From Dysgonomonas sp. UBA5412 (lineage in GTDB: Bacteria > Bacteroidota > Bacteroidia > Bacteroidales > Dysgonomonadaceae), in assembly GCA_002409595.1 (NCBI GenBank), contig DHNQ01000010.1, positions 169,171-233,170 on the forward strand: a DNA stretch of 64,000 nucleotides. The letters run 5' to 3'. The stretch's first letter is position 1; each line of letters begins with the position of its first letter. A program made the translations under genes and the position numbers. The notes beneath the pieces are model-generated. The model saw only the letters and a program-made list of their open reading frames with translations, made no database searches and was not told the DNA's origin. This document shows, one piece after another, positions 1-8,774 of this stretch.

Positions 1-189
1 ACGCAGGGTATTGATATATAAGAATAAAACTATTCTATTCGCATGATAGAGGCGTTGCAATCTTATTTTATGTTATTTAATATATCGTTGTAAATCTGTT
101 TATTTGGTATGTTTTCTTATTTTTGTGAAAGCTATGCCGAGTCTGTGAAAAAATGAATAAATTATAATATTAATCTTAAATATAATTTT

Positions 190-1752
190 ATGTTTAAAAA
201 TCATCCTAAGGGTTTAATAGCCGCGTCGTTATCGAATATGGGGGAGCGTTTTGGCTTCTATATTATGATGGCGATTCTGGTTCTTTTTATCTCATCTAAG
301 TTCGGACTGTCGGAAGAAACGACAGGTTACATTTATTCGGCTTTTTATGCCTCTATTTATTTATTGGCATTAGTTGGAGGTCTTATAGCTGATAAGACTA
401 AAAAATATAAAGAAACAATATTTGCGGGTATTGTGCTGATGGGTATAGGATATCTGATTATTGCTATCCCAACCCCGACTCCGGTTCCAAGTATGGGATT
501 GTATTTGGCTTTGACATGTTTGGGGCTTTTCGTTATCGCTTTCGGTAACGGTTTATTTAAAGGAAATTTACAGGCTCTTGTGGGGCAGATGTATGATAAT
601 CCTAAGTATTCGGATAAGCGTGACGCCGGATTTCAGATATTCTATATGTTTATAAATATAGGTGCAATATTTGCGCCATTTATAGCTATCGGTGTGCGTA
701 ACTGGTGGTTGAAACAACACAACTTTGATTATAATGGTTCTCTTCCTGAATTGTGCCATCAATATATTGCACAAGGTAGTGCCATGCCCGAAGGTGCAGT
801 TACAAAACTAACTGAATATGCGAATGGAGCAATGTTGGACAAGGCTCCGGTAACGGATTTATTGGCATTTTCTAATAGCTATTTAGATGTATTCAATACA
901 GGCTTTCAATATGCCTTTGCTGCTGCGATTGTGGCTATGTTTATTTCTCTTATTATATATAGTGTAAATAAAAAATCATTCCCTGATCCGGCAAAGAAAA
1001 TGCAAGCTTCTGCTGATGGTGCTTCTGCAATGTCGAAAGAAGAAATCAGAATGAGTGCTCAGGAAATTAAACAACGTATTTATGCCTTATTCGCTGTTTT
1101 TGGAGTAGTTATTTTCTTTTGGTTATCTTTTCACCAAAATGGTTATTCTCTTTCTTATTTTGCCCGGGATTATGTTAATCTCGAAGTGATAAATATTGAT
1201 TTAGGCTTTACCAGCATTAAGGGGGCTGAGATTTTTCAGAGTGTAAATCCTTTCTTTGTTGTGTTCCTTACACCATTTATTATGTGGTTTTTCGGGTCAA
1301 TGAGAAAGAAGGACAAAGAACCTTCTACTCCGATGAAGATAGCTATCGGTATGGGGATTGCGTGTTTGGCTTATGTGTTCTTGATGGTGGTATCATTTGC
1401 CTTGCCATCTAAGGATGTTTTATCAACGATGAGTATATCGGATATTGATGCAATGAGGGTCACACCTTGGGTTATGATTATGTTATATTTTATTCTGACT
1501 GTTGCCGAATTATTTATTTCGCCACTTGGATTATCATTTGTCTCCAAAGTTGCTCCTCCCCACTTGCAAGGATTGATGCAGGGATGTTGGTTGGCTGCAA
1601 CCGCAGTTGGAAACTCTATCCTATTTATTGGTGGTATTCTTTATATGAATGTTCCTTTATGGGCTTGTTGGTTAGTCTTTGTTATAGCAACAGGATTGTC
1701 GATGATTGTTATGCTATCGATGGTTAAATGGCTTGAACGAATTGCTAAATAA
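190..1752 (+). CDS. POT/PTR family peptide:proton symporter
   Basis: Inner-membrane transporter of the proton-dependent oligopeptide family (MFS fold), expected to import di- and tripeptides. It has 520 residues and many hydrophobic segments, in line with 12-14 helices. The family signature lies in helix 1, where residues 16-20 read NMGER followed by FGFY; the classical form is ExxER, so the first acidic residue is Asn16 here while Glu19 and Arg20 are kept. Later family-like stretches include an FQIFYMFINIGA segment near residue 155 and a C-terminal helix bundle. It stands alone and ends at a strong bidirectional terminator shared with the convergent gene. Family assignment is firm; substrate and coupling are inferred. 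Confidence 0.92.
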   Translation: MFKNHPKGLIAASLSNMGERFGFYIMMAILVLFISSKFGLSEETTGYIYSAFYASIYLLALVGGLIADKTKKYKETIFAGIVLMGIGYLIIAIPTPTPVPSMGLYLALTCLGLFVIAFGNGLFKGNLQALVGQMYDNPKYSDKRDAGFQIFYMFINIGAIFAPFIAIGVRNWWLKQHNFDYNGSLPELCHQYIAQGSAMPEGAVTKLTEYANGAMLDKAPVTDLLAFSNSYLDVFNTGFQYAFAAAIVAMFISLIIYSVNKKSFPDPAKKMQASADGASAMSKEEIRMSAQEIKQRIYALFAVFGVVIFFWLSFHQNGYSLSYFARDYVNLEVINIDLGFTSIKGAEIFQSVNPFFVVFLTPFIMWFFGSMRKKDKEPSTPMKIAIGMGIACLAYVFLMVVSFALPSKDVLSTMSISDIDAMRVTPWVMIMLYFILTVAELFISPLGLSFVSKVAPPHLQGLMQGCWLAATAVGNSILFIGGILYMNVPLWACWLVFVIATGLSMIVMLSMVKWLERIAK

Positions 1753-1771
1753 ATTGATTGCGATATAATAT

Positions 1772-1809
1772 AAAAAAGCCCTGATTATTTATTTAATCAG
1801 GGCTTTTTT
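1772..1809. terminator. Bidirectional intrinsic terminator
   Basis: A 16-bp perfect stem, AAAAAAGCCCTGATTA (1772-1787) with its complement at 1794-1809 and a 6-base loop, has an A-run on one side and a T-run on the other. It serves the peptide transporter (+) and the convergent membrane-protein gene (-). Confidence 0.9.
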
Positions 1810-1811
1810 AT

Positions 1812-2285
1812 TTATATTATTTCTTCTCCATCTATTTCGGGGGGAGTATCTATCGGTTCTGTTATTGTCTTCTTTTTTCGTAAGTTGAAATACAAGTATA
1901 TAACGGATAAAAAGGATGTTGCTGTTAATAGATATACGCCGCTTCCCGGTTTCGGCAATTTATAGAATAAGTTGAACGAAACAACGATGCCTAGTATTCC
2001 TGTTATGAGGAGTAAAATTCTGGCAGTCTTCTGCTTCATCTTTATCCATAATATGGATGTTATGATACTGAATAAAGGGATGAGATAAACCACATAAGTG
2101 GTGTATTTTGACTCTTTATTACGGGAAAAGAAATTTGTTAATCTAGTTAATTTCTTTTGTATGTCGGGGATATCCCATCCTACAATTTTGATCAATCCCA
2201 TATCGAGCCAAGGTAATGAAAATGCTACTATAAATAGTATGCAGAAGAGTAACTCGAAAGAGATATACCTATTCAATTTGTCCAT
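1812..2285 (-). CDS. Small integral membrane protein, unknown function
   Basis: I do not recognise this 157-residue protein. It shows about four hydrophobic segments (near residues 10-25, 65-82, 88-108 and 116-135) separated by short basic loops, and a hydrophilic acidic C-terminal tail (residues 137-157). It lies 8 bp downstream of the LuxR-type regulator on the same strand, so the two are probably cotranscribed, which hints that it is a target or sensor partner of that regulator. The shared terminator at 1772-1809 closes the unit. Confidence 0.6.
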   Translation of the reverse strand: MDKLNRYISFELLFCILFIVAFSLPWLDMGLIKIVGWDIPDIQKKLTRLTNFFSRNKESKYTTYVVYLIPLFSIITSILWIKMKQKTARILLLITGILGIVVSFNLFYKLPKPGSGVYLLTATSFLSVIYLYFNLRKKKTITEPIDTPPEIDGEEII

Positions 2286-2293
2286 GTGTGCAT

Positions 2294-3226
2294 TTATAAT
2301 TCAATTTCGTCTGTAGTTATATAACCATTTGTAATACAATAGAAAATAAGTCCGGAGACTGTTTTTATACCCAGCTTCGCAGTTATATTTTTGCGGTGAG
2401 ATAAGACTGTATTCAGGCTAATATTTAGTTTGTCCGCAACTTCCTTGTTCAATAAACCTAAAGCTACAAGTCTGAGTACATCCAGTTCGCGCTGAGATAA
2501 AGCTTGCGCTTTAGATTCTTTCATTGCATGGCTGACTGATATCAGTTCCTGCCAGTCCTCTACCTCAGAGTCAGACAAGGCTTCTATCATTGGTTTCAAT
2601 ATCTTTTTTCGTATTCTGTTTTGTTTTTCAAGATCTCTCTGAAAACTATCTATTGTAAATATAACGGCATAGCACATGTTTTCGTTAAAGTTACCCGATA
2701 TATGCTTTATTATTATACTCTTAAGATCGGTCAATAAAGCTAACGGTGATTCGCCTTTCACCATCCCTTGTTCTATCTCACTGATCAGATCTTCTTTAAA
2801 CTCATTAAATAAGCGACTGATAAGCTTTAACTGAGCATTGTTAGGGTCGCTCATAGATATAAATGCGTTCAAATGCTTCTCCAGATTGTGCAATTGACCA
2901 TGTACCAGATAAGCATCAGTTTGCTTTATGTACGATATAACCAATTCTATATCAAATTTCTGTAATTTTCGTTCAGGAAAATAATCTTCATTCAGAAATG
3001 TGTTTAATATTGCCAGAAAAAACTCAGTATTAATATTTGCAGTATTGCATATTTCGCCAATGGTCTTGTCTCCCAATCCCAATTTGATTCCAAAACGGTT
3101 GATGACCGGGATCAACTGATGATTTTCTTCAATGATTTCAGATAAAATAAAAGATGAATCTACAAATATCATATACAAAACATTTTGATAACAAATGTAC
3201 GTATTAATTCTTATATGGTTTTTCAC
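2294..3226 (-). CDS. LuxR-family transcriptional regulator
   Basis: A 310-residue DNA-binding protein. The last ~65 residues form a LuxR/GerE helix-turn-helix domain: SQRELDVLRLVALG, then NKEVADKLNISLNTVLSHRKN and a KLGIKT turn. The first ~240 residues carry no domain I can name; they look mainly helical and contain no phospho-receiver pattern, so the input is probably a ligand or a partner protein. An 8-bp gap to the following membrane-protein gene suggests an operon. The superoxide dismutase gene starts 175 bp away in the opposite direction, so the two share an upstream region, but regulation of it is only a possibility. Confidence 0.85.
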   Translation of the reverse strand: MKNHIRINTYICYQNVLYMIFVDSSFILSEIIEENHQLIPVINRFGIKLGLGDKTIGEICNTANINTEFFLAILNTFLNEDYFPERKLQKFDIELVISYIKQTDAYLVHGQLHNLEKHLNAFISMSDPNNAQLKLISRLFNEFKEDLISEIEQGMVKGESPLALLTDLKSIIIKHISGNFNENMCYAVIFTIDSFQRDLEKQNRIRKKILKPMIEALSDSEVEDWQELISVSHAMKESKAQALSQRELDVLRLVALGLLNKEVADKLNISLNTVLSHRKNITAKLGIKTVSGLIFYCITNGYITTDEIEL

Positions 3227-3364
3227 TTTCGTAGACGAAAAAAGTCAAAAGCATATAATTCTTATTTATGATTTTTGTATCTTATAGATTTTAATGATTG
3301 ACTGGTAAAAACAATTTATGTGAATTATGAGATGTTTTATAAACAAATATCCAATTAAGATTGT

Positions 3365-3372
3365 TAAATTTG
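3365..3372 (+). promoter_or_regulatory. Putative -7 element for the superoxide dismutase gene
   Basis: TAAATTTG matches the Bacteroidetes -7 consensus TAnnTTTG and lies 28 bp before the long start codon at 3401. No good TTTG -33 box is seen at 19-20 bp. Its position supports translation from 3401. Confidence 0.5.
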
Positions 3373-3400
3373 TACATGACACTAGAAAAAATCTTAGTTT

Positions 3401-4081
3401 ATGAAAAGAATTGTTTTAACGTCAATCGTGTTTTCAGTACTATTATTTGGTACTGTTAATGCACAAAATATAAATAACAGTAATAACTATCAAAAAACAA
3501 AAGCTATGAAATTTGAATTACCAAAGTTGCCATATGCAACTAACGCTTTAGAGCCAGTGATTAGCCAACAAACAATAGAGTTACATTATGGCAAACATCT
3601 TCAGACTTATATCACTAATTTGAACAATTTGGTTCCCGGAACTAAGTTTGAGAATGCAGATCTTGAAACAATTGTAAAAGAAAGCGATGGTGCAATCTTT
3701 AACAATGCAGGTCAGACTCTAAATCATAATATATATTTCCTTTCATTCAGTCCTAATGGCGGTGGCGAACCTAAAGGTAAATTAGCAGAAGCTATTAATG
3801 CTAAATGGGGATCTTTCGAAAACTTTAAGAAAGAATTTGTTACTGCCGGAGCAGCTGTGTTTGGTTCAGGATGGGTATGGCTGGCTAAAGATAAAGCCGG
3901 AAAACTAGAAATTACAAAAGAAGCAAATGCAGGAAATCCAATAACAAAAGGTTTGACTCCACTTTTAGGTTTTGATGTTTGGGAACATGCTTACTATCTT
4001 GATTATCAAAATCGTCGTGCAGATCACTTAGCAGAACTTTGGAAAATAATCAACTGGAATGCAGTAGAAGCTCGCTATTAA
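3401..4081 (+). CDS. sodB: Superoxide dismutase, Fe/Mn family, with predicted signal peptide
   Basis: Converts superoxide to hydrogen peroxide and oxygen. Metal ligands are visible: His62 (HYGKH), His109 (LNHN), Asp192 and His196 (DVWEHAYY). Gln105 in NNAGQTLNH is the arrangement of iron or cambialistic enzymes. Residues 1-21 look like a signal peptide (hydrophobic core ending VNA, then Q), followed by a low-complexity Asn-rich spacer. Met36 (MKFELPKLPY, codon at 3506) is exactly where cytosolic iron SODs begin, so two starts could give an exported and a cytosolic form. The -7 box at 3365 includes both. Family is certain; location is inferred. A terminator follows at 4110. Confidence 0.95.
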   Translation: MKRIVLTSIVFSVLLFGTVNAQNINNSNNYQKTKAMKFELPKLPYATNALEPVISQQTIELHYGKHLQTYITNLNNLVPGTKFENADLETIVKESDGAIFNNAGQTLNHNIYFLSFSPNGGGEPKGKLAEAINAKWGSFENFKKEFVTAGAAVFGSGWVWLAKDKAGKLEITKEANAGNPITKGLTPLLGFDVWEHAYYLDYQNRRADHLAELWKIINWNAVEARY

Positions 4082-4109
4082 TAGATTAAAGTATAAGTTA
4101 TAAATAAAA

Positions 4110-4138
4110 AAAGCAACTCCAAGAGGGTTGCTTTTTTT
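4110..4138 (+). terminator. Intrinsic terminator after sodB
   Basis: The hairpin has GCAAC and GTTGC arms extended by a G-T pair and a C-G pair, followed by seven T residues; it lies about 30 bp after the stop codon. Confidence 0.8.
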
Positions 4139-4177
4139 ATTTATATTTGTAATCATTAATCTTAATAAGGTTGAATT

Positions 4178-4963
4178 ATGAAACATATTGCAATATTGGG
4201 TATTGATTTACAAAGCGATTTTACTTCGCCCACAGGAACTTTGTTTGTTAAAGGAGCAGATCGCGATGTTGAAAGAATAGCCCGTTTCATTGATAAGAAT
4301 GCTTCTAGAATAGATTATATTGCTCTTACTTTGGACTCTCATCAACCGATACATATAGCGCATCGCATATATTGGAAAGATACAGACGGTAACTACCCCC
4401 AAGAATTTTCTATAATAAAAGCAGATGATGTTAGAGAGGGGCATTGGATTCCTCAATATAATAAGAATATCGCATTGCCTTATTTAGAACAATTAGAAGA
4501 ATCTGGAGAAGTATGTGTAATCTGGCCTCAACATTGTATTCTAGGCACAAACGGTTGGTCTTTGGATAAACTTCTAACAGACTCCCTTTCAAGATGGGCT
4601 ATAAATTGCAATAAAACATATGACCTGTTTTATAAGGGATATGTTCAATTTACGGAGCATTACAGCATCTTCAAAGCAGCAGTAGAATATGATGACACAC
4701 CCGAAACGCAATTGAACCGTAAATTGTTAAATATACTCAATACTTTTGATGAAATTATACTGATGGGAGAGGCTGCCGACTATTGTGTTGCAAATTCACT
4801 AAATGATATACTTGACGAATGCAACACACTTACCTCCAAAGTAGTTGTCTTGACAGACTGTATGTCGTGGATTAATCCTAATAATGAGAAAGCAAAACTA
4901 ATATATGATAAAGCCAAACACTTAGGCGTTCGTTTTCGGACAAGTGAAGATTATTCTTTGTAG
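4178..4963 (+). CDS. Cysteine hydrolase of the isochorismatase/nicotinamidase type
   Basis: A 261-residue isochorismatase-like hydrolase. The residues of a nicotinamidase are all recognisable: Asp10 in the first strand (GIDLQSDF), metal-site Asp53 and His55 (DSHQPIH), WPQHCILGTNG near residue 116, Lys153 (YKGYVQFTEHYS) and nucleophile Cys203 (GEAADYCVANS). The likely reaction is nicotinamide to nicotinate for NAD salvage, but it is longer than PncA (about 213 residues), so another amide could be the substrate. Its 3' end overlaps the convergent EcsC gene by 13 bp. Confidence 0.85.
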   Translation: MKHIAILGIDLQSDFTSPTGTLFVKGADRDVERIARFIDKNASRIDYIALTLDSHQPIHIAHRIYWKDTDGNYPQEFSIIKADDVREGHWIPQYNKNIALPYLEQLEESGEVCVIWPQHCILGTNGWSLDKLLTDSLSRWAINCNKTYDLFYKGYVQFTEHYSIFKAAVEYDDTPETQLNRKLLNILNTFDEIILMGEAADYCVANSLNDILDECNTLTSKVVVLTDCMSWINPNNEKAKLIYDKAKHLGVRFRTSEDYSL

Positions 4964-5604
4964 AGAGGGCTGTCTAGCTCCAATTCTTCCGTATTCATAG
5001 ATTTGTCTATGAATATGCGTTTTGCTATCTTGCCTACTATTTTTGTGCTGATTGCATCATACGAACCCCCGACCACACCTCCTAAGATAGGAATTGCCTT
5101 GCCAGCAGACGTAACACCTGCTGTACCGGCTTTTGTTGCTAGTTTGGTACTCACTTTTTCTAATACTTTCGATAGCATCTTTTCTCCGGCTTTGATACTT
5201 ACGTCTTTCAACAGCTCTTTAGCTCCATTTCCTACCATGCAGATGTACACCAGCGATTTTACCCTGTCATCCTTGATGTCATGTCCACCCATATATGCTA
5301 TGGCTGTGATCATCCGTATCTGTACGTATATAACACTGGCTATATTGGCGGGAACGGTAAGAGGCATCACCATAACTCCTCCTAGTCCGGTTACAAATCC
5401 GCTTGTAGCGGCTTTTGCCACTTGCCATTTTATCAAAGAATTTACCTGCTGATCCAGAGTTCTGCTTTGCGACAAATAGCTATTACCCAGATCATAGGCA
5501 GAGTCTACGCCAGTAAATCCGACTACAGCTTTGGAATATGCCCAATCCAGAGTTTTGCTGATTATTCCTTTTCTATCTTCTTTTGGGGAATTATATTGTG
5601 ACAT
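4951..5604 (-). CDS. EcsC family protein
   Basis: 217 residues resembling the EcsC family, whose biochemical role is unknown. Visible features are an N-terminal amphipathic part, a glycine-rich hydrophobic stretch near residues 73-95 (GFVTGLGGVMVMPLTVPANIA), a conserved-looking YMGGHD motif, and a second glycine-rich segment near 160-185 that resembles a membrane-inserting hairpin. It is monocistronic and its end overlaps the end of the convergent hydrolase by 13 bp, so no terminator separates them. Confidence 0.75.
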   Translation of the reverse strand: MSQYNSPKEDRKGIISKTLDWAYSKAVVGFTGVDSAYDLGNSYLSQSRTLDQQVNSLIKWQVAKAATSGFVTGLGGVMVMPLTVPANIASVIYVQIRMITAIAYMGGHDIKDDRVKSLVYICMVGNGAKELLKDVSIKAGEKMLSKVLEKVSTKLATKAGTAGVTSAGKAIPILGGVVGGSYDAISTKIVGKIAKRIFIDKSMNTEELELDSPLYKE

Positions 5605-5745
5605 TGTTTATTTTGTATATAAAATGCTATTATTCTAAGGATTGCAATAATTATGCCATGTTTCTTAACACTGATCCGATCCTAATAATAACTATCTTGT
5701 AGGGAACTCTTTAAAAAAAATATTATTGTATTCGGAAAAAAAGTT

Positions 5746-5753
5746 TAATTTTG
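5746..5753 (+). promoter_or_regulatory. Putative -7 element of the nusB operon
   Basis: TAATTTTG fits TAnnTTTG and lies 25 bp before nusB; an ATTG 17 bp upstream (5725-5728) is a weak -33 box. Confidence 0.5.
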
Positions 5754-5778
5754 CAGACTGAAACATTTTAATGTAAAA

Positions 5779-6705
5779 ATGATAAACCGCGTTCTTATTC
5801 GTATCAGAGTTGTTCAGATACTTTTTTCTTGTAGTCAAGATGAAACTACAAATTTGCGAAAAGCAGAAAACGAACTTCTATTTAGTCTTCAAAAATCGTA
5901 TGACTTGTACTTCTACCTATTGTCTCTGATGGTAGAACTTACAGATACTTATGCTCAGAAGATAGATGCCCGAAAGTCTAAATTATTACCTTCTGAAGAA
6001 GATATCAGACCAAACACTAAATTGCTGAATAATGGTTTTATAAATCAATTGAGAAGGAATACTCAATTAGAAAAATATCTTACCGACAGGCCATTCTCTT
6101 GGTGCGATCATGAAGCATTTCTACCTAAAATTTTAGATAATATTCTGAGTTCTGAGATATATAAAGAATATCTCTCAGAAGAAGAACATACGTATAACGG
6201 CGATCGTGAATTCTGGCGTAAGATTTTTAAACAAATTATCTGCAACGAAGAGGATTTATATACTTTGCTTGAAGATGAGAGTCTTTATTGGAATGATGAT
6301 ATTGAGATTATTCAATCTTTTGTAATCAAGACAATAAAGAAATTCGAAGAAGAAAAAGGCGCAGCGCAAGAATTACTTCCGATGTTTAAAGACGATTCTG
6401 ATCGTGAATTTGCTGTCAAATTATTGCGTGAGTCATTATTTAATGGCAAAGAATATCGTCAATTGATCGAAAAATACACTCAAAACTGGGAGTCGGAGCG
6501 TATTGCCCTAATGGATATGGTGATAATGCAAATCGCAATTGCCGAAATTATGAATTTTCCATCTATTCCGATCAATGTAACGCTGAACGAATATATCGAC
6601 ATTGCAAAATCGTACAGCACCGCAAAGAGCGCATCATTTATCAATGGTATTTTGGATGCAATAGTGAAGGAATTGAAAGAAGAAAAGAAGATTATTAAGA
6701 AATAA
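5779..6705 (+). CDS. nusB: Transcription antitermination factor NusB
   Basis: RNA-binding antitermination factor that pairs with NusE (S10) on boxA of rRNA transcripts. At 308 residues it is about twice the length of E. coli NusB. The helical NusB fold lies in the last ~120 residues: a DREFAVKLL...NGKEY segment, SERIALMDMVIMQIAIAEI, then INVTLNEYIDIAKSYST and a closing helix. The first ~180 residues are an extra helical region, which I understand to be usual in Bacteroidetes. It heads a run with yajC, ybbR-like and coaE genes. Confidence 0.9.
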   Translation: MINRVLIRIRVVQILFSCSQDETTNLRKAENELLFSLQKSYDLYFYLLSLMVELTDTYAQKIDARKSKLLPSEEDIRPNTKLLNNGFINQLRRNTQLEKYLTDRPFSWCDHEAFLPKILDNILSSEIYKEYLSEEEHTYNGDREFWRKIFKQIICNEEDLYTLLEDESLYWNDDIEIIQSFVIKTIKKFEEEKGAAQELLPMFKDDSDREFAVKLLRESLFNGKEYRQLIEKYTQNWESERIALMDMVIMQIAIAEIMNFPSIPINVTLNEYIDIAKSYSTAKSASFINGILDAIVKELKEEKKIIKK

Positions 6706-6753
6706 TAATATTTTATCGCAATTTCTAATTAAGACTATTTCAAAATAATGGCT

Positions 6754-6761
6754 TATATTTG
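6754..6761 (+). promoter_or_regulatory. Possible -7 element upstream of yajC
   Basis: TATATTTG fits TAnnTTTG 62 bp before yajC, in the 117-bp gap after nusB; there is no clear -33 box. It may give yajC its own promoter. Confidence 0.35.
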
Positions 6762-6822
6762 TAAAGCTTTTTTTTGAGGAAATTAAATCAAATACAATAT
6801 AAATTAAACATTAAAAAATATT

Positions 6823-7167
6823 ATGACTCTTTTGAATGTATTATTACAAGCTGCAGATGGAGCTGCCGGAGGTGGTTTTTTAGGTATGGGCAGTAGCGGA
6901 AGCATGATTATTATGATGGTTGTGTTGTTTGCAATCATGTATTTCTTTATGATCAGACCACAGCAGAAAAAACAAAAAGCATTGCAAGAAGCCAGAAATG
7001 CTATAAAAGTAGGAGATAAAGTTGTTACAGCAGGCGGTATCCACGCTAAAGTAAAAGAAGTGGGAGATACATTTTTTGTATTGGAAATCTCAGAAGGTGT
7101 AAAAATAAAAGTAGAAAAATCATCTGTTTATGTTTCGGCTGAAGATACTCAGGCTAATAACAAATAA
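6823..7167 (+). CDS. yajC: Preprotein translocase subunit YajC
   Basis: Small membrane protein (114 residues) that associates with SecDF-SecYEG. One transmembrane helix spans about residues 27-45 and is followed by the YajC hallmark RPQQKKQKALQEA and a cytoplasmic beta domain (VGDKVVTAGGIHAKV). A glycine-rich stretch precedes the helix. It sits between nusB and the YbbR-like gene. Confidence 0.95.
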   Translation: MTLLNVLLQAADGAAGGGFLGMGSSGSMIIMMVVLFAIMYFFMIRPQQKKQKALQEARNAIKVGDKVVTAGGIHAKVKEVGDTFFVLEISEGVKIKVEKSSVYVSAEDTQANNK

Positions 7168-7201
7168 GATATAGATTAGATATATAATTGAGGTATAGCT
7201 T

Positions 7202-8185
7202 ATGAGCGATACTAAAAATATAATACTACAAGAAGTCAGATCATTTTTCAAAACAGTTTCGTGGAAAAAGATTCTGACTTTTTTGTTTTTTGTACTTCTT
7301 TCTTCAAGTTTTTGGATGATGCAAATCTATCGCCAAAAATTTGAAGCTACACTTGATATACCTGTCAAATATGTGAATGTACCGGATAGTATCGTTTTTG
7401 AGAATGAGCTACCGGATCAGATAAATGTTCGCATCAAAGATGATGGGGCTGCACTATTTAAATATTACTTTACACGACGAAATGACTCTTTAGATGTTGA
7501 TGTCCGTGAATTTGTAAGTGGTACAAAAGAGCGGGTTATTCAGGGCCGAAACTTTGAACAGTTGATACGAGCTAAACTCTTTGTTACTTCGGAACTTATA
7601 AGCTATTCTCCTACAAGGGTATCGTATTCTTATGCTGTTTTGCATCAGAAAAAGTTGCCCGTAATATATGACGGATATATCAGTTTAGCAGCAGGTTATC
7701 TTATAGATGGAGAGCTTACTATAAGTCCTGATTCGGTTGTGGCTTACGGAAGTAAAGCGGCTCTTGATACGCTTCATTATGCTCATACAATGGGAGATAC
7801 ATTGAAAAATGTGACTTCTGATATAAAGATGCAGATAGCAATGATACCGGCAAAAGGAATTAAATTTGTACCTAATTCTGTAGAGTTATCTATCTCTGTT
7901 GATGAATTTAATAATAAGGAGGTAGAAGTACCCGTTACCTGTGTTAATCTACCCGAAAATCTGAATATTAAAATTTTCCCATCATCGGTGAAAGTTCCTT
8001 TTTCTGTTGGTCTGAAAAGATTTAATGATATTTCGGCTGAAGATTTCCAAATAATAATAGACTATAACGATCTGAAAGAATTAAAGGATGCTTCTATACC
8101 TGTACGTATAACAGAAAGTCCTGAATATATACAGACAAAGGCTCCTATACCATCAGAAGTTGAATTTGTATTAGAACAAAAATAA
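7202..8185 (+). CDS. YbbR-like domain membrane-anchored protein
   Basis: 327 residues with one N-terminal transmembrane helix (about residues 23-42) and an extracytoplasmic part made of repeated beta-rich YbbR-type units, each with a PxxV pattern (for example DIPVKYVNVPDSIVF and EVPVTCVNLPENL). YbbR proteins of Gram-positives regulate the cyclic-di-AMP synthase CdaA; here no such gene is adjacent, so the role is unknown. Only 3 bp separate it from coaE, and it belongs to the nusB-yajC run. Confidence 0.85.
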   Translation: MSDTKNIILQEVRSFFKTVSWKKILTFLFFVLLSSSFWMMQIYRQKFEATLDIPVKYVNVPDSIVFENELPDQINVRIKDDGAALFKYYFTRRNDSLDVDVREFVSGTKERVIQGRNFEQLIRAKLFVTSELISYSPTRVSYSYAVLHQKKLPVIYDGYISLAAGYLIDGELTISPDSVVAYGSKAALDTLHYAHTMGDTLKNVTSDIKMQIAMIPAKGIKFVPNSVELSISVDEFNNKEVEVPVTCVNLPENLNIKIFPSSVKVPFSVGLKRFNDISAEDFQIIIDYNDLKELKDASIPVRITESPEYIQTKAPIPSEVEFVLEQK

Positions 8186-8188
8186 CGA

Positions 8189-8770
8189 ATGCTAAAATTA
8201 GGTATAACCGGAGGTATTGGCAGTGGAAAGTCTACTGTGTCAGAAATATTTTCTTTATGTGGAGTACCTGTCTATATAGCAGATATACATAGCAAGAAGT
8301 TAGTAGCCACGTCTCCTATTATTCGCAAGGAACTTATTGGGATGTTTGGTGAAGCCCTTTTCGAAAATAATGTTTTGAATAAAACCTTATTAGCTTCTCA
8401 CATATTTAATGATAAGGCAAAATTAGAAGCGGTGAATGCTATTATTCACCCTATGGTTGAACAAGACTTTCAACAATGGCTTGCCCGTCATAGCCAATAT
8501 GAAATAATAGCTCATGAAGCCGCCATATTATTCGAGTCGGGGTTTAATAAACTTGTAGATAAAGTTGTGATGGTTTATACTCCTCTCGAAATACGAATAG
8601 AAAGGACTATGAAACGAGATAATACTTCTCGCGAAAAGATATTGGAAAGGATTCAAAGCCAGATGGCGGATGAAGATAAAGTAAAACTTTCTGACTACGT
8701 AATTGTTAATGATGGAGTTCAGTCTTTAATAGAGCAAGTTCTGAATATCCTAAAACAATTAAAAGATTAA
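8189..8770 (+). CDS. coaE: Dephospho-CoA kinase
   Basis: Phosphorylates the 3' hydroxyl of dephospho-CoA, the last step of coenzyme A synthesis. The P-loop GITGGIGSGKST (residues 5-16) is followed by the family's DIHSKKLV (the DxxxR/K region), an IIHP segment near residue 86 and HEAAILFESGF. The 193-residue length is normal. It starts 3 bp after the YbbR-like gene and ends 4 bp before carbonic anhydrase. Confidence 0.96.
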   Translation: MLKLGITGGIGSGKSTVSEIFSLCGVPVYIADIHSKKLVATSPIIRKELIGMFGEALFENNVLNKTLLASHIFNDKAKLEAVNAIIHPMVEQDFQQWLARHSQYEIIAHEAAILFESGFNKLVDKVVMVYTPLEIRIERTMKRDNTSREKILERIQSQMADEDKVKLSDYVIVNDGVQSLIEQVLNILKQLKD

Positions 8771-8774
8771 AACC

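Noticed and set aside
1..189. A gene fragment at the left edge.
   Set aside because: No open frame with protein-like features reaches the edge; it looks like the upstream region of the peptide transporter.
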